The notes: generated by a model not told the origin, from the letters alone. Positions 36,463-45,850 are shown, counted from the first letter of the stretch. The stretch is 64,000 nucleotides of DNA from Aureococcus anophagefferens (GCF_000186865.1 NW_008705565.1:1041083-1105082); one strand, 5' to 3'. Numbers and translations are program-made.

Positions 36463-36884
36463 TCAACATCGACCGATAGAAGAGACGGGGAACGCGCGCG
36501 CGCCGCGAGTCTGTCGTCCGGGACGACGGCGGAGCTCCTCGCGTCGGCTCCCAGCTGTCGCGTCGGCTGCAGCGCCGATGTCGACGTCTGCGTCGCGTCG
36601 CCGGCACCGTGACGTGCGCGCGACCGGGCAGAAGATCGATCGCGGCGTATCGAAGCTTCTCGAACGAGAGCGCGTCCGGCCAGCCGGCGGGGCCGATGAA
36701 GGCGTCGGGCGGCGGCGGCGGCTTCGGGCGTTTCTTCGGCAGTTTGAGCTCCTTGGCCAGCGCGTGCGTGTCCTCGAGCCGGCGTCCGCGGCGTCGACGA
36801 CGGACGCCCGCTGGGCCCCGGGGCCCTCAGGCTTCGTCTGTGAGCTCCAATGCAGCGAGGCGGAACTCGCCGACGAGCAGGGGA
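36463..36884 (-). CDS. Possible small spliced gene, fragmentary evidence
   Basis: No complete ORF fits here, but two minus-strand stretches look coding: 36884-36833 (LLVGEFRLAALELTDE) and 36772 downward (DTHALAKELKLPKKRPKPPPPP, then AFIGPAGWPDALSFEKLRYAAIDLLP). A 60-nt GC-AG intron at 36832-36773 would join them in frame and remove a stop. A further short intron (GTCGCG to CGCAG) would lead to a stop at 36463. The first exon with an ATG was not found. The rest of the 607-bp gap (36409-37015) shows nothing clear. No family recognised. Confidence 0.3.
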
Positions 36885-37015
36885 CTGCGGCTGCTTGCCG
36901 CCTAATTCATTTCCACGGTTTCCCTGACCACTTCGACGACGGCGCCTACGCGACCCTCGACAACGGAGCCCGGGAGAACCTGAAGCCTAAAAACAGAGGA
37001 CTATTCGCCGTTTTT

Positions 37016-37774
37016 TTACATCGAGCTCGCGACCTCGCGCCACATCATGGACACCTCGCTCTGGCAGTCCTTGGAGTTGGAGTTGACGAAGGCGGGGTCC
37101 AGGTCGAGCTCCGCGTAGTAGGCCGCGGCCGCGGCCGCGTTCGCCGAGAACCCGTCGCCGCCCTCCATCATCTCGAGCGCCGACGCGCCCTTGAACAGGT
37201 ACAGCTTGCCGTCGTCGACCTTGAACACGGACGTGTCGACCGTGTCCAGCGCCAGGTCGCAGAGCACCGTCGCGTGGCTGTCGACGTCCGCGCCCGACAT
37301 GCCGTAGGCGCAGAAGCCGCCGCACTGGGGCGCGTAGGCCCGCGGGTCCGCGGCGAAGGCGTCGCGGTTCGCGGCGCTGGAAAAGTAGTAGAGGGAGCCG
37401 CCGGCCGTCGCCGAGTGGGCCGCGCTGCCCTGGACCGCCGCGGCGCTCGCGAAGTACTCGACGACGTCGAAGCCCTGGAGCGCGGGCGCCGCGTCGCTGC
37501 CGCACGCGCCGGCGGGCGTCTCCTCGCAGGCCGGGTCCCAGGCGAGCGCGAGCGCGTCGCCGACGACGGCCCGCGTCGCGGCCGCGACGCCGCTCGCGAG
37601 GCTGAGGCGCGCCCGCGACGAGACGCCCGCGCGCGTCGCCGCGTAGCCGAACACGAGCGTCGCGGCGACGACGAAGCCGAGGCCGCGCCGCCGGGCGTGT
37701 GGCCGCCGCAGGGGCTGCATGAGCACCATGGGCGGCGGCGCGCCGGCCTCGGCGTCGTCGGCGTCGAGGCGCAT
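37016..37774 (-). CDS. YHS-domain protein with an N-terminal membrane anchor
   Basis: 252 residues from the ATG at 37774. After a short cytosolic leader there is one hydrophobic segment (GLGFVVAATLVFGYAAT, about 31-48), so the protein is probably a signal-anchored membrane or plastid-envelope protein. The middle contains a YHS-like domain: GFDVVEYF, GGSLYYFSSAANRDAFAADPRAYAPQCGGFCAYGMS. YHS domains are found in metal-related and P-type ATPase-associated proteins; here Cys residues lie in QCGGFCAYG. It ends with a helical segment rich in Ala. The frame stays open upstream, but that part lies in the divergent IspD gene. Substrate and function unknown. Confidence 0.75.
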   Translation of the reverse strand: MRLDADDAEAGAPPPMVLMQPLRRPHARRRGLGFVVAATLVFGYAATRAGVSSRARLSLASGVAAATRAVVGDALALAWDPACEETPAGACGSDAAPALQGFDVVEYFASAAAVQGSAAHSATAGGSLYYFSSAANRDAFAADPRAYAPQCGGFCAYGMSGADVDSHATVLCDLALDTVDTSVFKVDDGKLYLFKGASALEMMEGGDGFSANAAAAAAYYAELDLDPAFVNSNSKDCQSEVSMMWREVASSM

Positions 37775-37834
37775 CGTCACGCAGGAAATGGTAACTTCGG
37801 GGCAGCTCCACCACGATGAACCTTGGTTGACGAG

Positions 37835-38732
37835 ATGTTGACGCCGCGCGCGATCTGTGTGACGATGATGTATTGCAAGCTCTTTGCGTTGCTCATCGCG
37901 ACGTGCGGCGCCTTCGTGGCGCGGTCGCCCCTGCCGGCGATCGCGCCGCGCCGCTGCGCCGCGAGAGCGGCGCCGACGGCGGCCGCGGACGTCGCCGTCG
38001 TGCTGCTCGCCGGCGGCGTCGGGAGCCGCATGAAGGCGGACCGGCCGAAGCAGCGCGTCGCGCGGCGTCCACTTTTTGCCTCCGCCTCGTTCCCATGCCG
38101 ATGTCCGTAGGTTCCTCGAGCTCGCGGGCAAGCCCGTGCTCTACCACTCGCTGGACCTCTTCCTCGGCCTCGAGGGCGTGTCGTCGCTCGTGCTCGTCAT
38201 CAACGAGCAGTACCGCGGCGAGTTCGCGCCCTACGCGGCGGACGGCCGCGTGACCTTCGCGGACCCCGGCGCGGAGCGCCAGGACTCCGTGCGCAGCGGC
38301 CTCGACGCGTGCCCGGCCGACGCGGCGCTCGTCTGCATCCACGACGCCGCGCGGCCGCTCGTCACGCCCGAGGAGATCTTCAAGGTCATCGGCGACGCGC
38401 GCGACCACGGCGCGGCCGTGCTCGGCGTGCCCGTCAAGGCGACGGTCAAGGAGAGCGACGACGGCGAGTTCGTGCTGCGCACGGTGGACCGGAGCCGGCT
38501 CTGGGAAGTGCACACGCCGCAGGTCATCAAGCCCGCGCTCCTCCGCGAGGGCTTCGACAAGGTCGCCAAGGAGGGCCTCGAGGTCACGGACGACGTGAGC
38601 ATCATCGAGCAGCTCGGCCTGCCCGTCAAGCTCACGCTCGGCGAGTACACGAACCTCAAGGTCACGACGCCCGACGACATGGTCGTCGCGACGCAGATCC
38701 TCGACCAGCGCGCGGCGGCCGCCGCGAACTAG
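37835..38732 (+). CDS. ispD: 2-C-methyl-D-erythritol 4-phosphate cytidylyltransferase (plastid MEP pathway)
   Basis: Exons 37835-38052 and 38111-38732 (279 residues) with a 58-nt GC-AG intron that falls inside the most conserved motif: RPKQ is completed across the join to read PKQFLELAGKPVLYHSL. It catalyses formation of CDP-methylerythritol from MEP and CTP, the third step of plastid isoprenoid synthesis. Motifs: LLAGGVGSRMKADRPKQ (CTP/Mg binding), DSVRSGLDA, IHDAARPLV, VPVKATVKE and VTDDVSIIE. The leader has a signal peptide (CKLFALLIATCGAF) then a basic stretch, the bipartite plastid-targeting form of ochrophytes, with the Phe junction in CGAFVA. Alternative ATGs at 37865 and 37868 would shorten the leader. 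It is divergent from the YHS gene, 60 bp apart. Confidence 0.92.
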
Positions 38733-39017
38733 GGGGCGCATTCGTAATTAGGGGCTTCCGTCGCGACGCCCGGTCCTTCGGTTCCGCCGGCCGCCGCGCC
38801 GACGCGGTCGACGCATGCGTCGCCTCCGAGTCTCCGGCGTCCAGGTCCGTAGTAAATTGTTAGCTTTTCCGCCACCGCGCGGGACGACGCGGGAGCGCGG
38901 CAGGCAGCGGGTGCGGCGCTCGAAGATTGCTCGGCGGGGTGTCGTTTTCTCGGGGGGCGCTCGTCGGCGGTTTGCGGTCTGGTGGCGTCGAAGGGGTCGT
39001 CGAGACCACCGGGCTCG

Positions 39018-41251
39018 CTAGACGATCGAGGGGACGGAGAAGTAGGAGTTCTTGGAGCCGTCGCAGTCGCGCGTCTCGTGGAACTTCTTCAGGTCGATGA
39101 GGCACTTGCCCTGGGGGTCCTTCTCGACGCAGGGCACGAAGGTCCGGTTCACGAGGACGTCGCCGTCGTTGAAGCTGTAGGAGTGCCTCGCCTGCATGGT
39201 CGACGACGTGTAGGTGTCGATGGCCTCGACGATGACGACGATCTCGCACTCGGCGAGGCTCAGGTGGTCCTCGACCTGGGGCAGGTCGCGCCACCGGTCG
39301 ACGTCGCGCGCGAGGCGCGAGCTCCGCTGCGGCGACAGGAGACCCGACTCCGAGGGCTTGAGGGCCGGGTGGTGGTCGTCGTGGGGCGGGAAGACGTCGT
39401 GGATCGACGACCGGCGGCGCTCGCCGGCGGCGTCGTCGGGCGGCGGCGCGGCGGCGGCGGCCGCGCCGGCCTCGGCGGCGTTCGCGACCTCGTCCTTGGT
39501 CTCCGCGTCGTCGTCGTCGTCGCTCGACGAGCCGGCGGCGAGGAGGGGCGTCGCGTCGCCGGGCTCCGCGTCGTCGTCGCCGGAGCCGGACGCCGGCGGC
39601 GGCGGCGGCGCGTCCGCGGCCGCGCCGAGGAGCGGGTTCTCCGCGCCGCCCTCCTCGACGTCCCCGCCGGAGTCCTTGCCCTCGCCGTCGTCGGACGACG
39701 ACGACGACGACTCCGACTCCGTCAGGGAGATCAGGTCGTCCTCGAGGACGATGTCGGGGAGGTACTTGAGGTGGTTGAGGCGGCTGTGGCGGCGCCGGTC
39801 CTCGAGCGTGTACGTGTCGGGCCTGGGCAGCACAAGGGTGATTCAACGTCGCTTCAACATGAGTGTTCCGCGCGCGCGCGTTCCGGGAAAAGCATCCACG
39901 CTTCGAGGCCGTTCCGAGAGATGATCGCTCGTCCAAAAATCAGCCGAAACGAGTGGAAAACGGCCGAGATAGGAGCCTTTGAAGTTGGGAATTTCGCTCT
40001 CTTTTGCTGCCCTGTGTCCGGCTTCCGGGGCACGTCCATGTCGTTCTCCTTGCAGTACTTGCGCAGGGACCGGTAGGACTGGAAGACCTCGCCGGACTGG
40101 TAGGACGCGCAGCGCACGTCGTGGCCGCTGTAGCGGTCGTCGATGGCCGACATGACGCGGTGGCGCTCGAGCTGCTCCTCGGTCTCGTACGTCTCGCCGC
40201 AGACCTCGCAGCAGATGTAGGACCGCCCGCCGCAGTCGCAGTCGTCCTGGCGGAGCACGATGTCGGGGAAGGCCATGGCCGTCATGGGGTTGTGGTCGTC
40301 GGGGTAGAGCGGGCACTCCATGCCGTCCTTCGCGTTCTGCTTCTTCGGCGGGCAGAGCGGGCTCCAGGGGTCGATGCGGTGCGTGACGAGCGTGGGCAGG
40401 GCCATCATGAGCATGCCGCCGTTCTCGTCGTTGGGGTGGCTCAGCCGCATGGCGCACTGCTGGAAGAAGACGGGCACGTCGTCGTCGCCAGTCACGTGGC
40501 GGATGCAGTAGCAGCGGACGTGCGCCTCGATGAGCTGGTCGTTCGTCGACGACGAGCTCCGGTCGAAGAGCTGGAACATGAAGTAGAGGTTGCCCCGGAT
40601 GCGGCGGACGACGGCCTGCTTGGAGAAGACGATGCGGACCGCGCGCCGCTTCGACCGCGCGACTTTCGTGTAGATGAGGCCGACGAGCGCCGCGTTCATC
40701 AGCGTGCCCACGAGGGTCTGGGCCATGATGAGGAAGATGGCCTGCGTGCAGCCGTTGAAGGTCATGTCCGGCGTGCCGAAGCCGATGGTCGACATGGTGA
40801 TGAGGCTGTAGTAGACCGCGCGCTGGAAGCTGTGCGCCTGGAGGTCGCACCGCTCCGAGATGGCCATGTAGGCCGGGGTGAAGAGGAGCCAGCCGCCGAC
40901 GTAGAAGACCATGAAGAGCCCGATGATGGCGCAGAAGGGCAGGCGCACGATGCTGTGGTAGGGGTCGTGGACGAAGACGCGCCACGAGCTCCGCATGGGG
41001 TTCTGCTCGCGGATGCCCACGCCGAAGTTGCCCCCGCCGGCGTACTGGCCCGGCTCCCCGGGGCTCAGGAACCGCGTCCGCGGGCCGGAGAAGAGGCCCC
41101 GCCGCCCCTTGGCCCGCGAGCTGCTCGGCGACAGCTTCAGGAGCCGCTCGCTCGTCGTCTTCGCCATCTCGATGGCCACGTGGCTGTTCTTCTTGCTCCG
41201 CCGCGACTCCGTAGAGGAGGACCGGGCGCCCTCGCGCCCCGCGTCGCCCAT
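39018..41251 (-). CDS. Inward-rectifier-type K+ channel (Kir) with Cys-rich insertion, split by an introner
   Basis: Exons 41251-40023 and 39822-39018, 677 residues; the intron 40022-39823 (GC-AG, 200 nt) is an introner. Two transmembrane helices flank a pore loop with filter TIGFG (near residue 155) in the Kir arrangement: an amphipathic slide helix (VHDPYHSIVRLPF), M1, pore, M2 (IFLIMAQTLVGTLMNAAL), then the Kir cytosolic beta domain (SKQAVVRRIRGNLYFMFQLFD). The Kir C-terminal fold resumes near the end of exon 2 (ECEIVVIVEAIDT, QARHSYSFNDGDVL). Between them is a roughly 270-residue insertion with a C2H2-like finger (CEVCGETYETEEQLERH) and an acidic, Ser-rich disordered stretch. It probably sets K+ flux at a membrane; gating ligand unknown. 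Confidence 0.88.
39823..40014 (-). mobile_element. Introner element, copy 2 (192 bp)
   Basis: Makes up the Kir intron together with the left target duplication. In gene sense the ends are CAGGGCAGCAAAAG and CTTGTGCTGCCCAG. The flanking 8-bp duplications are GCCGGACA (40022-40015) and GCCCGACA (39822-39815), one mismatch. No GT is available near the left end: the only in-frame join uses GC, the first two bases of the duplication, with the terminal-repeat AG. Internal sequence matches the copies at 4748 and 50017 closely. Confidence 0.9.
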
Positions 41252-41536
41252 GGCAGGAGAGGGGGCAGCCCCGACACCGCCCGCCGCGGCGCGAATAACC
41301 CTGACCACAGCTCCCTGGACGTTCAGGACTTCTCAGCTCTACGATTAGGACTGGCTGGGCAGCAGCGTTTTTTTTGGATTTGATACGAAACGAAACGCGA
41401 CGGCTCGGTGCCTCATTGAACCTCTCGATGAACTGGCGATTCATCATCTAGAAGCCCGCCGCGCATCGTCGTCGTCCGCAGCCGCTGACGCAATCAATCC
41501 ACAGCCGCCGCAGCCGTGCTGAACGTTTCAGCAGCC

Positions 41537-42958
41537 ATGGCGCCGTCGACGAAGGCCGCCAAGTCCCAGTACGCCGAGATGAGCGCCGCGAAGAAGGCCA
41601 TCACGACGCTCTTCGAGGCGGCGAAGCGCGGCGACATCGCGACGATCCAGCAGGCCAAGGGCGACCTCGCGGCCTACAAGGACGGCCACGGCAAGCACTG
41701 CCTCCACTTCGCCGCCGTGTCCGGGAGCGAGGCCTGCGTCGGCGCCGTCGCGGCGATGGCGCCGAGCCTCGTGAACCTCGCCGACGAGGACGGCGTCGCG
41801 CCGCTCGCCTTCGCGGCGTCGCGGTGCCTCCTGGGCTGCTGCGAGGCGCTCCTGAAATGCGGCGCCGACGCGAAGGCCGTCGACGGCCAGGGCGCGACGG
41901 CGCTGCACCGCGCGGCGTCGCCCGTGTGCGACGTCGCCGGCGGCCGGAGCGCGATCGACGCGGGGCGCCTCGTCGCGGCGCTCGTGGCCGCGGGCGGCGA
42001 CCCCGGCGCGCAGACGAAGAGCAGCGGCGCGCCGCTCCACTGGGCCGCGGGCTGCGACGACGAGGCCGCGATGCCCCTCGCGTGCGCGGCGGCGCGCGCG
42101 TTGATCCGGGCCGGCGCGGACGTCGACGCGGCGGACGCGCGGGGCCTCAACGCGATCATCCTCGCGGGCGCGACGGGCAACGTGCGCGCCGTGGAGCTCC
42201 TCGCCGACGCGGGCGCGGACTGCGGCGTCATCGTCGGCGGCGGCGCGACGGTCGTCCACATGATCGCGGACCGCGGCGACGCGGAGGCCCTCGAGTCGCT
42301 CATCGAGTCGGGCAAGAACGGCGTCGAGGCGGCGAAGAACGTCGACGCCGACGGCCGCACGGCGGCGGCCTGCGCGGCGTCCGAGGGCCACGACGCGTGC
42401 GCGAGGCTGCTCGCCGAGGCGACGGGCGAGGACCTCGCGGCGCTGCTGGCGGCGGCGAACGCGGAGCGCGAGGCCGAGGCCGCCGAGGCCGCCAAAGCGG
42501 CGGCGGCGGCGCCCGCGGTGACGAAGAAGGCCGCCGCGGCGACGCCCGAGGCCAAGGCGCGCGCGGCCGCGCTGAAGAACGAGGGCAACCGGGCCCTCGT
42601 CGCCGGCGACCACGCGGCCGCCGTCGCGAAATACACGGAGGCCCTCGCGCTGGACGACGGCGACAAGGCCTTCTTCTCCAACCGGGCGACGGCGCGCCTC
42701 GCGCTTTTCGAGGCTTCCAAGGACGCGGACCTCGCGCGCGGCGCGCTCGCCGACGCCGACGCCGCCGTCGCGCTGGACGGGGCCTGGCCCAAGGCCCACT
42801 ACCGCCGGGGCACGGCGCTCATGGCCCTCGACGACTACGAGGAGGCGGCGACGGCGTTCTTCGACGCGCTCAAGCTCGACGAGCACAACGAGGGCCTGAA
42901 GAAGGCCCTCCAGGACTGCGTCGCCCAGGGGCGCGCGCGCGCCCAGCAGGCTAAGTGA
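41537..42958 (+). CDS. Ankyrin-repeat plus TPR protein
   Basis: A 473-residue intronless protein from the ATG at 41537 (CAGCCATGG context). The N-terminal 300 residues carry about six ankyrin repeats (GKHCLHFAAVSGS, GVAPLAFAAS, GATALHRAAS, GAPLHWAAG, GLNAIILAGATGN, GRTAAACAASEGHDACARLL). After an Ala/Lys/Glu linker, three TPR units occupy about 350-465 (LKNEGNRALVAGDHAAAVAKYTEAL, AFFSNRATARLAL, AHYRRGTALMALDDYEEAATAF). This TPR set resembles co-chaperone (Hsp90-binding) modules. It is likely an adaptor or scaffold in the cytosol; partners unknown. It is divergent from the Kir gene across 285 bp. Confidence 0.88.
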   Translation: MAPSTKAAKSQYAEMSAAKKAITTLFEAAKRGDIATIQQAKGDLAAYKDGHGKHCLHFAAVSGSEACVGAVAAMAPSLVNLADEDGVAPLAFAASRCLLGCCEALLKCGADAKAVDGQGATALHRAASPVCDVAGGRSAIDAGRLVAALVAAGGDPGAQTKSSGAPLHWAAGCDDEAAMPLACAAARALIRAGADVDAADARGLNAIILAGATGNVRAVELLADAGADCGVIVGGGATVVHMIADRGDAEALESLIESGKNGVEAAKNVDADGRTAAACAASEGHDACARLLAEATGEDLAALLAAANAEREAEAAEAAKAAAAAPAVTKKAAAATPEAKARAAALKNEGNRALVAGDHAAAVAKYTEALALDDGDKAFFSNRATARLALFEASKDADLARGALADADAAVALDGAWPKAHYRRGTALMALDDYEEAATAFFDALKLDEHNEGLKKALQDCVAQGRARAQQAK

Positions 42959-42980
42959 CGTCACTCTTTATGCCGCGCGC

Positions 42981-43357
42981 CTAGCCGATGACGTTGCCCG
43001 TGCATCGGTCGATCTGCGCTTCTCGCTCCATGAGCTCGAAGTTCTCGACGGAGTTGCCTGCGGTGCGACGCGTGAGCGACGGGGCGACGACGGCGATGGG
43101 ACGCTGCGCGCGCGCCGCGGATGACGACGGTGCCGATCTCGTTTTTCTCGGTCAGCGAGACCTGCTCGATGGCGTCCTCGACGACGAGGTTCATGAACTG
43201 GTCGTAGCCGCGGAGCGTGCCCACGAGCTTCCGCTTGCCCACGAGCTGCGAAGGGACGCGGCGTCGCGGGCGACGCGGCGTTCGGGACGCGCGCGCGCGC
43301 CTTGATGAGCAGCCGCTTCTCCATGTAGCGCTTGAGGTCCGGCCCCTTGCCCGACAT
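42981..43357 (-). CDS. SNRPG: Small nuclear ribonucleoprotein SmG, three exons with GC-AG introns
   Basis: Exons 43357-43301, 43245-43116 and 43057-42981, 87 residues. Introns are 55 nt (43300-43246) and 58 nt (43115-43058); both begin GC and end AG, and no GT alternative restores frame. The product matches SmG closely: PDLKRYMEKRLLIKL (Sm1 start), GKRKLVGTLRGYDQFMNLVVEDAIE (Sm1 with the FMNLV RNA-binding loop) and IGTVVIRGNSV (Sm2 with the IRGNS turn). It forms part of the heptameric Sm ring on U1, U2, U4 and U5 snRNAs. The C-terminus is about ten residues longer than in animals. A spliceosome core gene itself carrying non-canonical introns fits the general pattern of the window. Confidence 0.88.
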
Positions 43358-43735
43358 GGCGCCGCGCCGCGCTCTCGGAGCGCGCGCCGCGCGGTCTCAC
43401 ACGTGTCGCACGAATGCGTGCGTTGCGGCGCGCGGCGTCGCAGTTGTGGCAGCAGCTGTGCGCGCGCGCGGCGACCCGGAGAGCTCGAGGTGCTTGACGA
43501 GCTCGCCGCAGGCCCCGCGGCGCGGCCGGGGCTGGAGCCGCTGGACGCCGTCGACGACGCGTCGGTCCGCGCGGCCCTCGCACTCGCCCTCGCGACCCTC
43601 GCAACATCGACATCGAGTTACGTATGGACAGGGTCGTGGCGGCGCCCGGGCTCCGCTGCGCGGACGGGCGCGCCGTGGTGGGGGGGCTCTGCACGTGGAT
43701 CCGAGTGTACAAGGCCGGCGCGCTCGCGAGGCCGC
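43358..43735. other. Unresolved region, possible small plus-strand gene
   Basis: 378 bp between the SmG start and the following gene. The plus strand has protein-like pieces in two frames: ELEVLDELAAGPAARPGLEPLDAVDD (near 43480-43560) and LRMDRVVAAPGLRCADGRAVVG then GLCTWIRVYKAGAL (43618-43730). A 53-nt GT-AG intron starting at the GTCCGC near 43563 would join them. I could not find a clear start or stop, so no gene is called. Confidence 0.3.
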
Positions 43736-44503
43736 TCAGCGCGTCGACTCCCACGCGGCGAAGGTGCCGTCGTCGCGACCGATGGCCGCGTGGCCCCGGG
43801 CGCCGAGGGTCATGCGGACGTCGCCGAGGGCCACCGTCGCGCCCTTGCAGCGCTCCGCGTAGTGCTCGTACTCGACGAAGACGCGCTCCGCGACCTCGTA
43901 GCCGTCGACGGCCGCGACGTGCTCCTGGAGGGCGAAGGCGCGCTGGAAGGGGTTGAGGTCCTCCTGGCCGCGCTCCCGCGCCTTGTCGAGGCGCGCCTTG
44001 GCGGCGTCGCGCCGCTCGCGCGCGTCCTTCTCGAACGCGAGGAGGCGGTCGACCTCGGCCTCGGACGTCGCGGACGTCGTGAGCGTGTACTTGGTCGGCG
44101 AAGCGTCGTCATCCGCGGCGAGCCAGAACCAGCACTCGATGAGCTGGTCGCGCTCCTTGAGCCGCCAGCCGGGCTCGTGGCCGTCGGCGTCGCTCGCGGC
44201 GGCGCAGTCGACGTGCGCCTCCCCGTCCGCGAGGAGGAGCCAGCTCGTGCGCAGCGCCGGGCGCTCCTCGCCGCCGGCCCAGATCTGCGTGCACCACTTG
44301 GGCGTCGACGCCTTGGCCTCGAGGAGGCCCGTGTCCACGGGGAGAATGTTGTTCCGGCCCTGCAGCGCGAGGAGCTCCTTCTCCTCCTTGGCGGCCTCGT
44401 CGCGGAGCTGCTGGGCCTGCTTCCGCAGGGCCACGGCGTCGGGGCTCACGACCTTCGAGGAAAACGCGGCGGCGGACGCGGCGAGGAGCAGGAGTTTGGT
44501 CAT
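43736..44503 (-). CDS. Unknown protein with signal peptide, plastid-type leader
   Basis: 255 residues from the ATG at 44503. The leader MTKLLLLAASAAAFSSKVV has a signal peptide with an AAAF junction, as in ochrophyte plastid preproteins. A coiled stretch follows (ALRKQAQQLRDEAAKEEKELLAL), then a beta-rich part with WCTQIWAGGE, SWLLLADGEAHVDC and ECWFWLAADDD. A second coiled segment (AEVDRLLAFEKDARERRDAAKARLDKARERG) precedes the end, VALGDVRMTLGARGHAAIGRDDGTF. No family recognised. The frame stays open upstream to 44833 without an ATG in coding-like sequence, so the start is fairly secure. Confidence 0.65.
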   Translation of the reverse strand: MTKLLLLAASAAAFSSKVVSPDAVALRKQAQQLRDEAAKEEKELLALQGRNNILPVDTGLLEAKASTPKWCTQIWAGGEERPALRTSWLLLADGEAHVDCAAASDADGHEPGWRLKERDQLIECWFWLAADDDASPTKYTLTTSATSEAEVDRLLAFEKDARERRDAAKARLDKARERGQEDLNPFQRAFALQEHVAAVDGYEVAERVFVEYEHYAERCKGATVALGDVRMTLGARGHAAIGRDDGTFAAWESTR

Positions 44504-44975
44504 GTTCTTAGCGGTCGTAGACTTGTTTGGAGCACCGGGACACGGCGCGGTGACTGGTGGCGGGCGGTGGGTACGGCGGCGTGGCGGCGGGCGGCGGAGA
44601 GCGTTGCGACCTCGCGAAGTGGACGTCGGGGCGACGCCGAACGACGACGCTTGACTGGGCGTTTTGAGCGTCTGACACAGCCAGGTGAACATCAATTTCG
44701 CGTTTTTAAAACGGTGCAACTTGACACCACCGAAGTGGCAAAGCGCCTCTCGTCGTCGCCTGCAGACATCCAGACGCGCCTGTCGTAGCACAGAAAGGGC
44801 ACGCGGTCCAAGAACAGCCTGCAGCAGCAGCATCCGCGACTAGACCAGGCTTAGACCGCGCCGCGAGTTCGAACGCCCGTTTCGAACGCGCCGCGCACAC
44901 AACAAAAAATCACAAACGCGCACACGACAAAAACCAGAGAAAGAAGCACCGCGAGTCCCTTAGAACCGCCCGCTC
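44504..44975. other. Intergenic region between two plastid-type genes
   Basis: 472 bp. AT-richer than genes, with A-rich tracts near 44900-44945 (ACAACAAAAAATCACAAACG) that may be the 3' region of the fibrillin gene. A plus-strand stretch at 44694-44789 reads KTVQLDTTEVAKRLSSSPADI then a stop, but has no start and is probably chance. Nothing else supported. Confidence 0.4.
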
Positions 44976-45794
44976 CTACAGGATCGACCCCTCGTCGTCG
45001 TTGGGCGCGACGCGGCTCGACGCGAGCATGCCCGCGAGGTCCGGCTCGCGCTCGAAGACGAGCCACTCCGCGTCGCCGACGCCCGACGCCTCGAGCACGA
45101 GGACGTCGCGCGACAGCGACGCGACGCCGAAGGCGACGTCGCGCGCCTGCTCGCCCTTGAGCTTGTTGCCCGTGCCGTCGATGCAGTCGCTGTAGGACAG
45201 CGCGAGGCCCTTGGTCGGCGACACCTTGGCGGACCCGAACAGCAGGTTCTTCACGTTGGGGAAGGGGCCGACGACGCGGATGACCTCCGTCGTCGTGATT
45301 TTCCGGTCGCTCAGCGTGAGGAAGATTTCCTCCAAATTCGCGAGCGGCACCTTGTGCAGGCCCGTGCCGATGTTGCAGACGCCCTCGTCGGACCGAGCCC
45401 AGACGAGCTTCCAGTCGCCGGCGGCGAGGCCCGGCGCGTCGGCCGCGGCGACCGGCGGCAGCGTTTCGAGCTCGCGGACGACGCCGTCGATGGCCGCGAG
45501 GTCGCGGTTCGACTCCGCGCAGAGCTCGAGGAGCCGGTCCTCCTTCTCGCTCACCTCGGCGCTCGACGCCGCGGCGTCGAGGCGCTGCGTGAGCGTCGCC
45601 GCCCAGTCCTTCGTCGCGCCGGCGCTGCCCGCGGACAGGTCGCGCATCTCCTGCAGCCGCGCGCCCTTTTTGGCGGCTTTTTTGGCTTTCTTCGCGTGGA
45701 GAGTCGTGGCGCGGTGCATAGTTGATGTTGGCGCGTAGGCCAACGCGCCGGCGGCGGCGACGAGCGCCACGACGGCGAGCTGCGTCACACCCAT
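44976..45794 (-). CDS. Plastid lipid-associated protein (PAP/fibrillin family)
   Basis: 272 residues from the ATG at 45794. The leader MGVTQLAVVALVAAAGALAYAP is a signal peptide with an AYAP junction, followed by a basic transit region (KKAKKAAKKGARL). The mature part has the fibrillin order: an N-terminal helix (KEDRLLELCAESNRD), VVRELETLPPVAAAD, then the lipocalin-like core GDWKLVWARSDEGVCNIGTGLHKVPL, KVSPTKGLALSYSDCIDGTGNKLKG and LVLEASGVGD with WLVFERE. Fibrillins bind lipids and quinones at thylakoids and plastoglobules. The subfamily is not clear. It starts 56 bp from the divergent BRCT gene. Confidence 0.85.
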   Translation of the reverse strand: MGVTQLAVVALVAAAGALAYAPTSTMHRATTLHAKKAKKAAKKGARLQEMRDLSAGSAGATKDWAATLTQRLDAAASSAEVSEKEDRLLELCAESNRDLAAIDGVVRELETLPPVAAADAPGLAAGDWKLVWARSDEGVCNIGTGLHKVPLANLEEIFLTLSDRKITTTEVIRVVGPFPNVKNLLFGSAKVSPTKGLALSYSDCIDGTGNKLKGEQARDVAFGVASLSRDVLVLEASGVGDAEWLVFEREPDLAGMLASSRVAPNDDEGSIL

Positions 45795-45850
45795 TGCGAG
45801 CGGCAACGAGGCGGTCGTGCTGTGCTCGATCGCGACGTTACCGCTACACG

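Noticed and set aside
36578..37819. 413-codon plus-strand ORF opposite the YHS gene
   Set aside because: Mostly an Arg/Val/Leu/Asp antisense shadow of the YHS gene. A short piece near 36900-36990 (HFHGFPDHFDDGAYATLDNGA) looks protein-like but has no supporting context.
44694..44789. Plus-strand peptide KTVQLDTTEVAKRLSSSPADI with a stop
   Set aside because: No start codon, splice context or family match; left as intergenic.
45722..45850. N-terminal extension of the BRCT ORF to 45722
   Set aside because: Arg-rich and overlaps the signal-peptide coding region of the divergent fibrillin gene; the ATGs at 45851 or 45887 are better starts.
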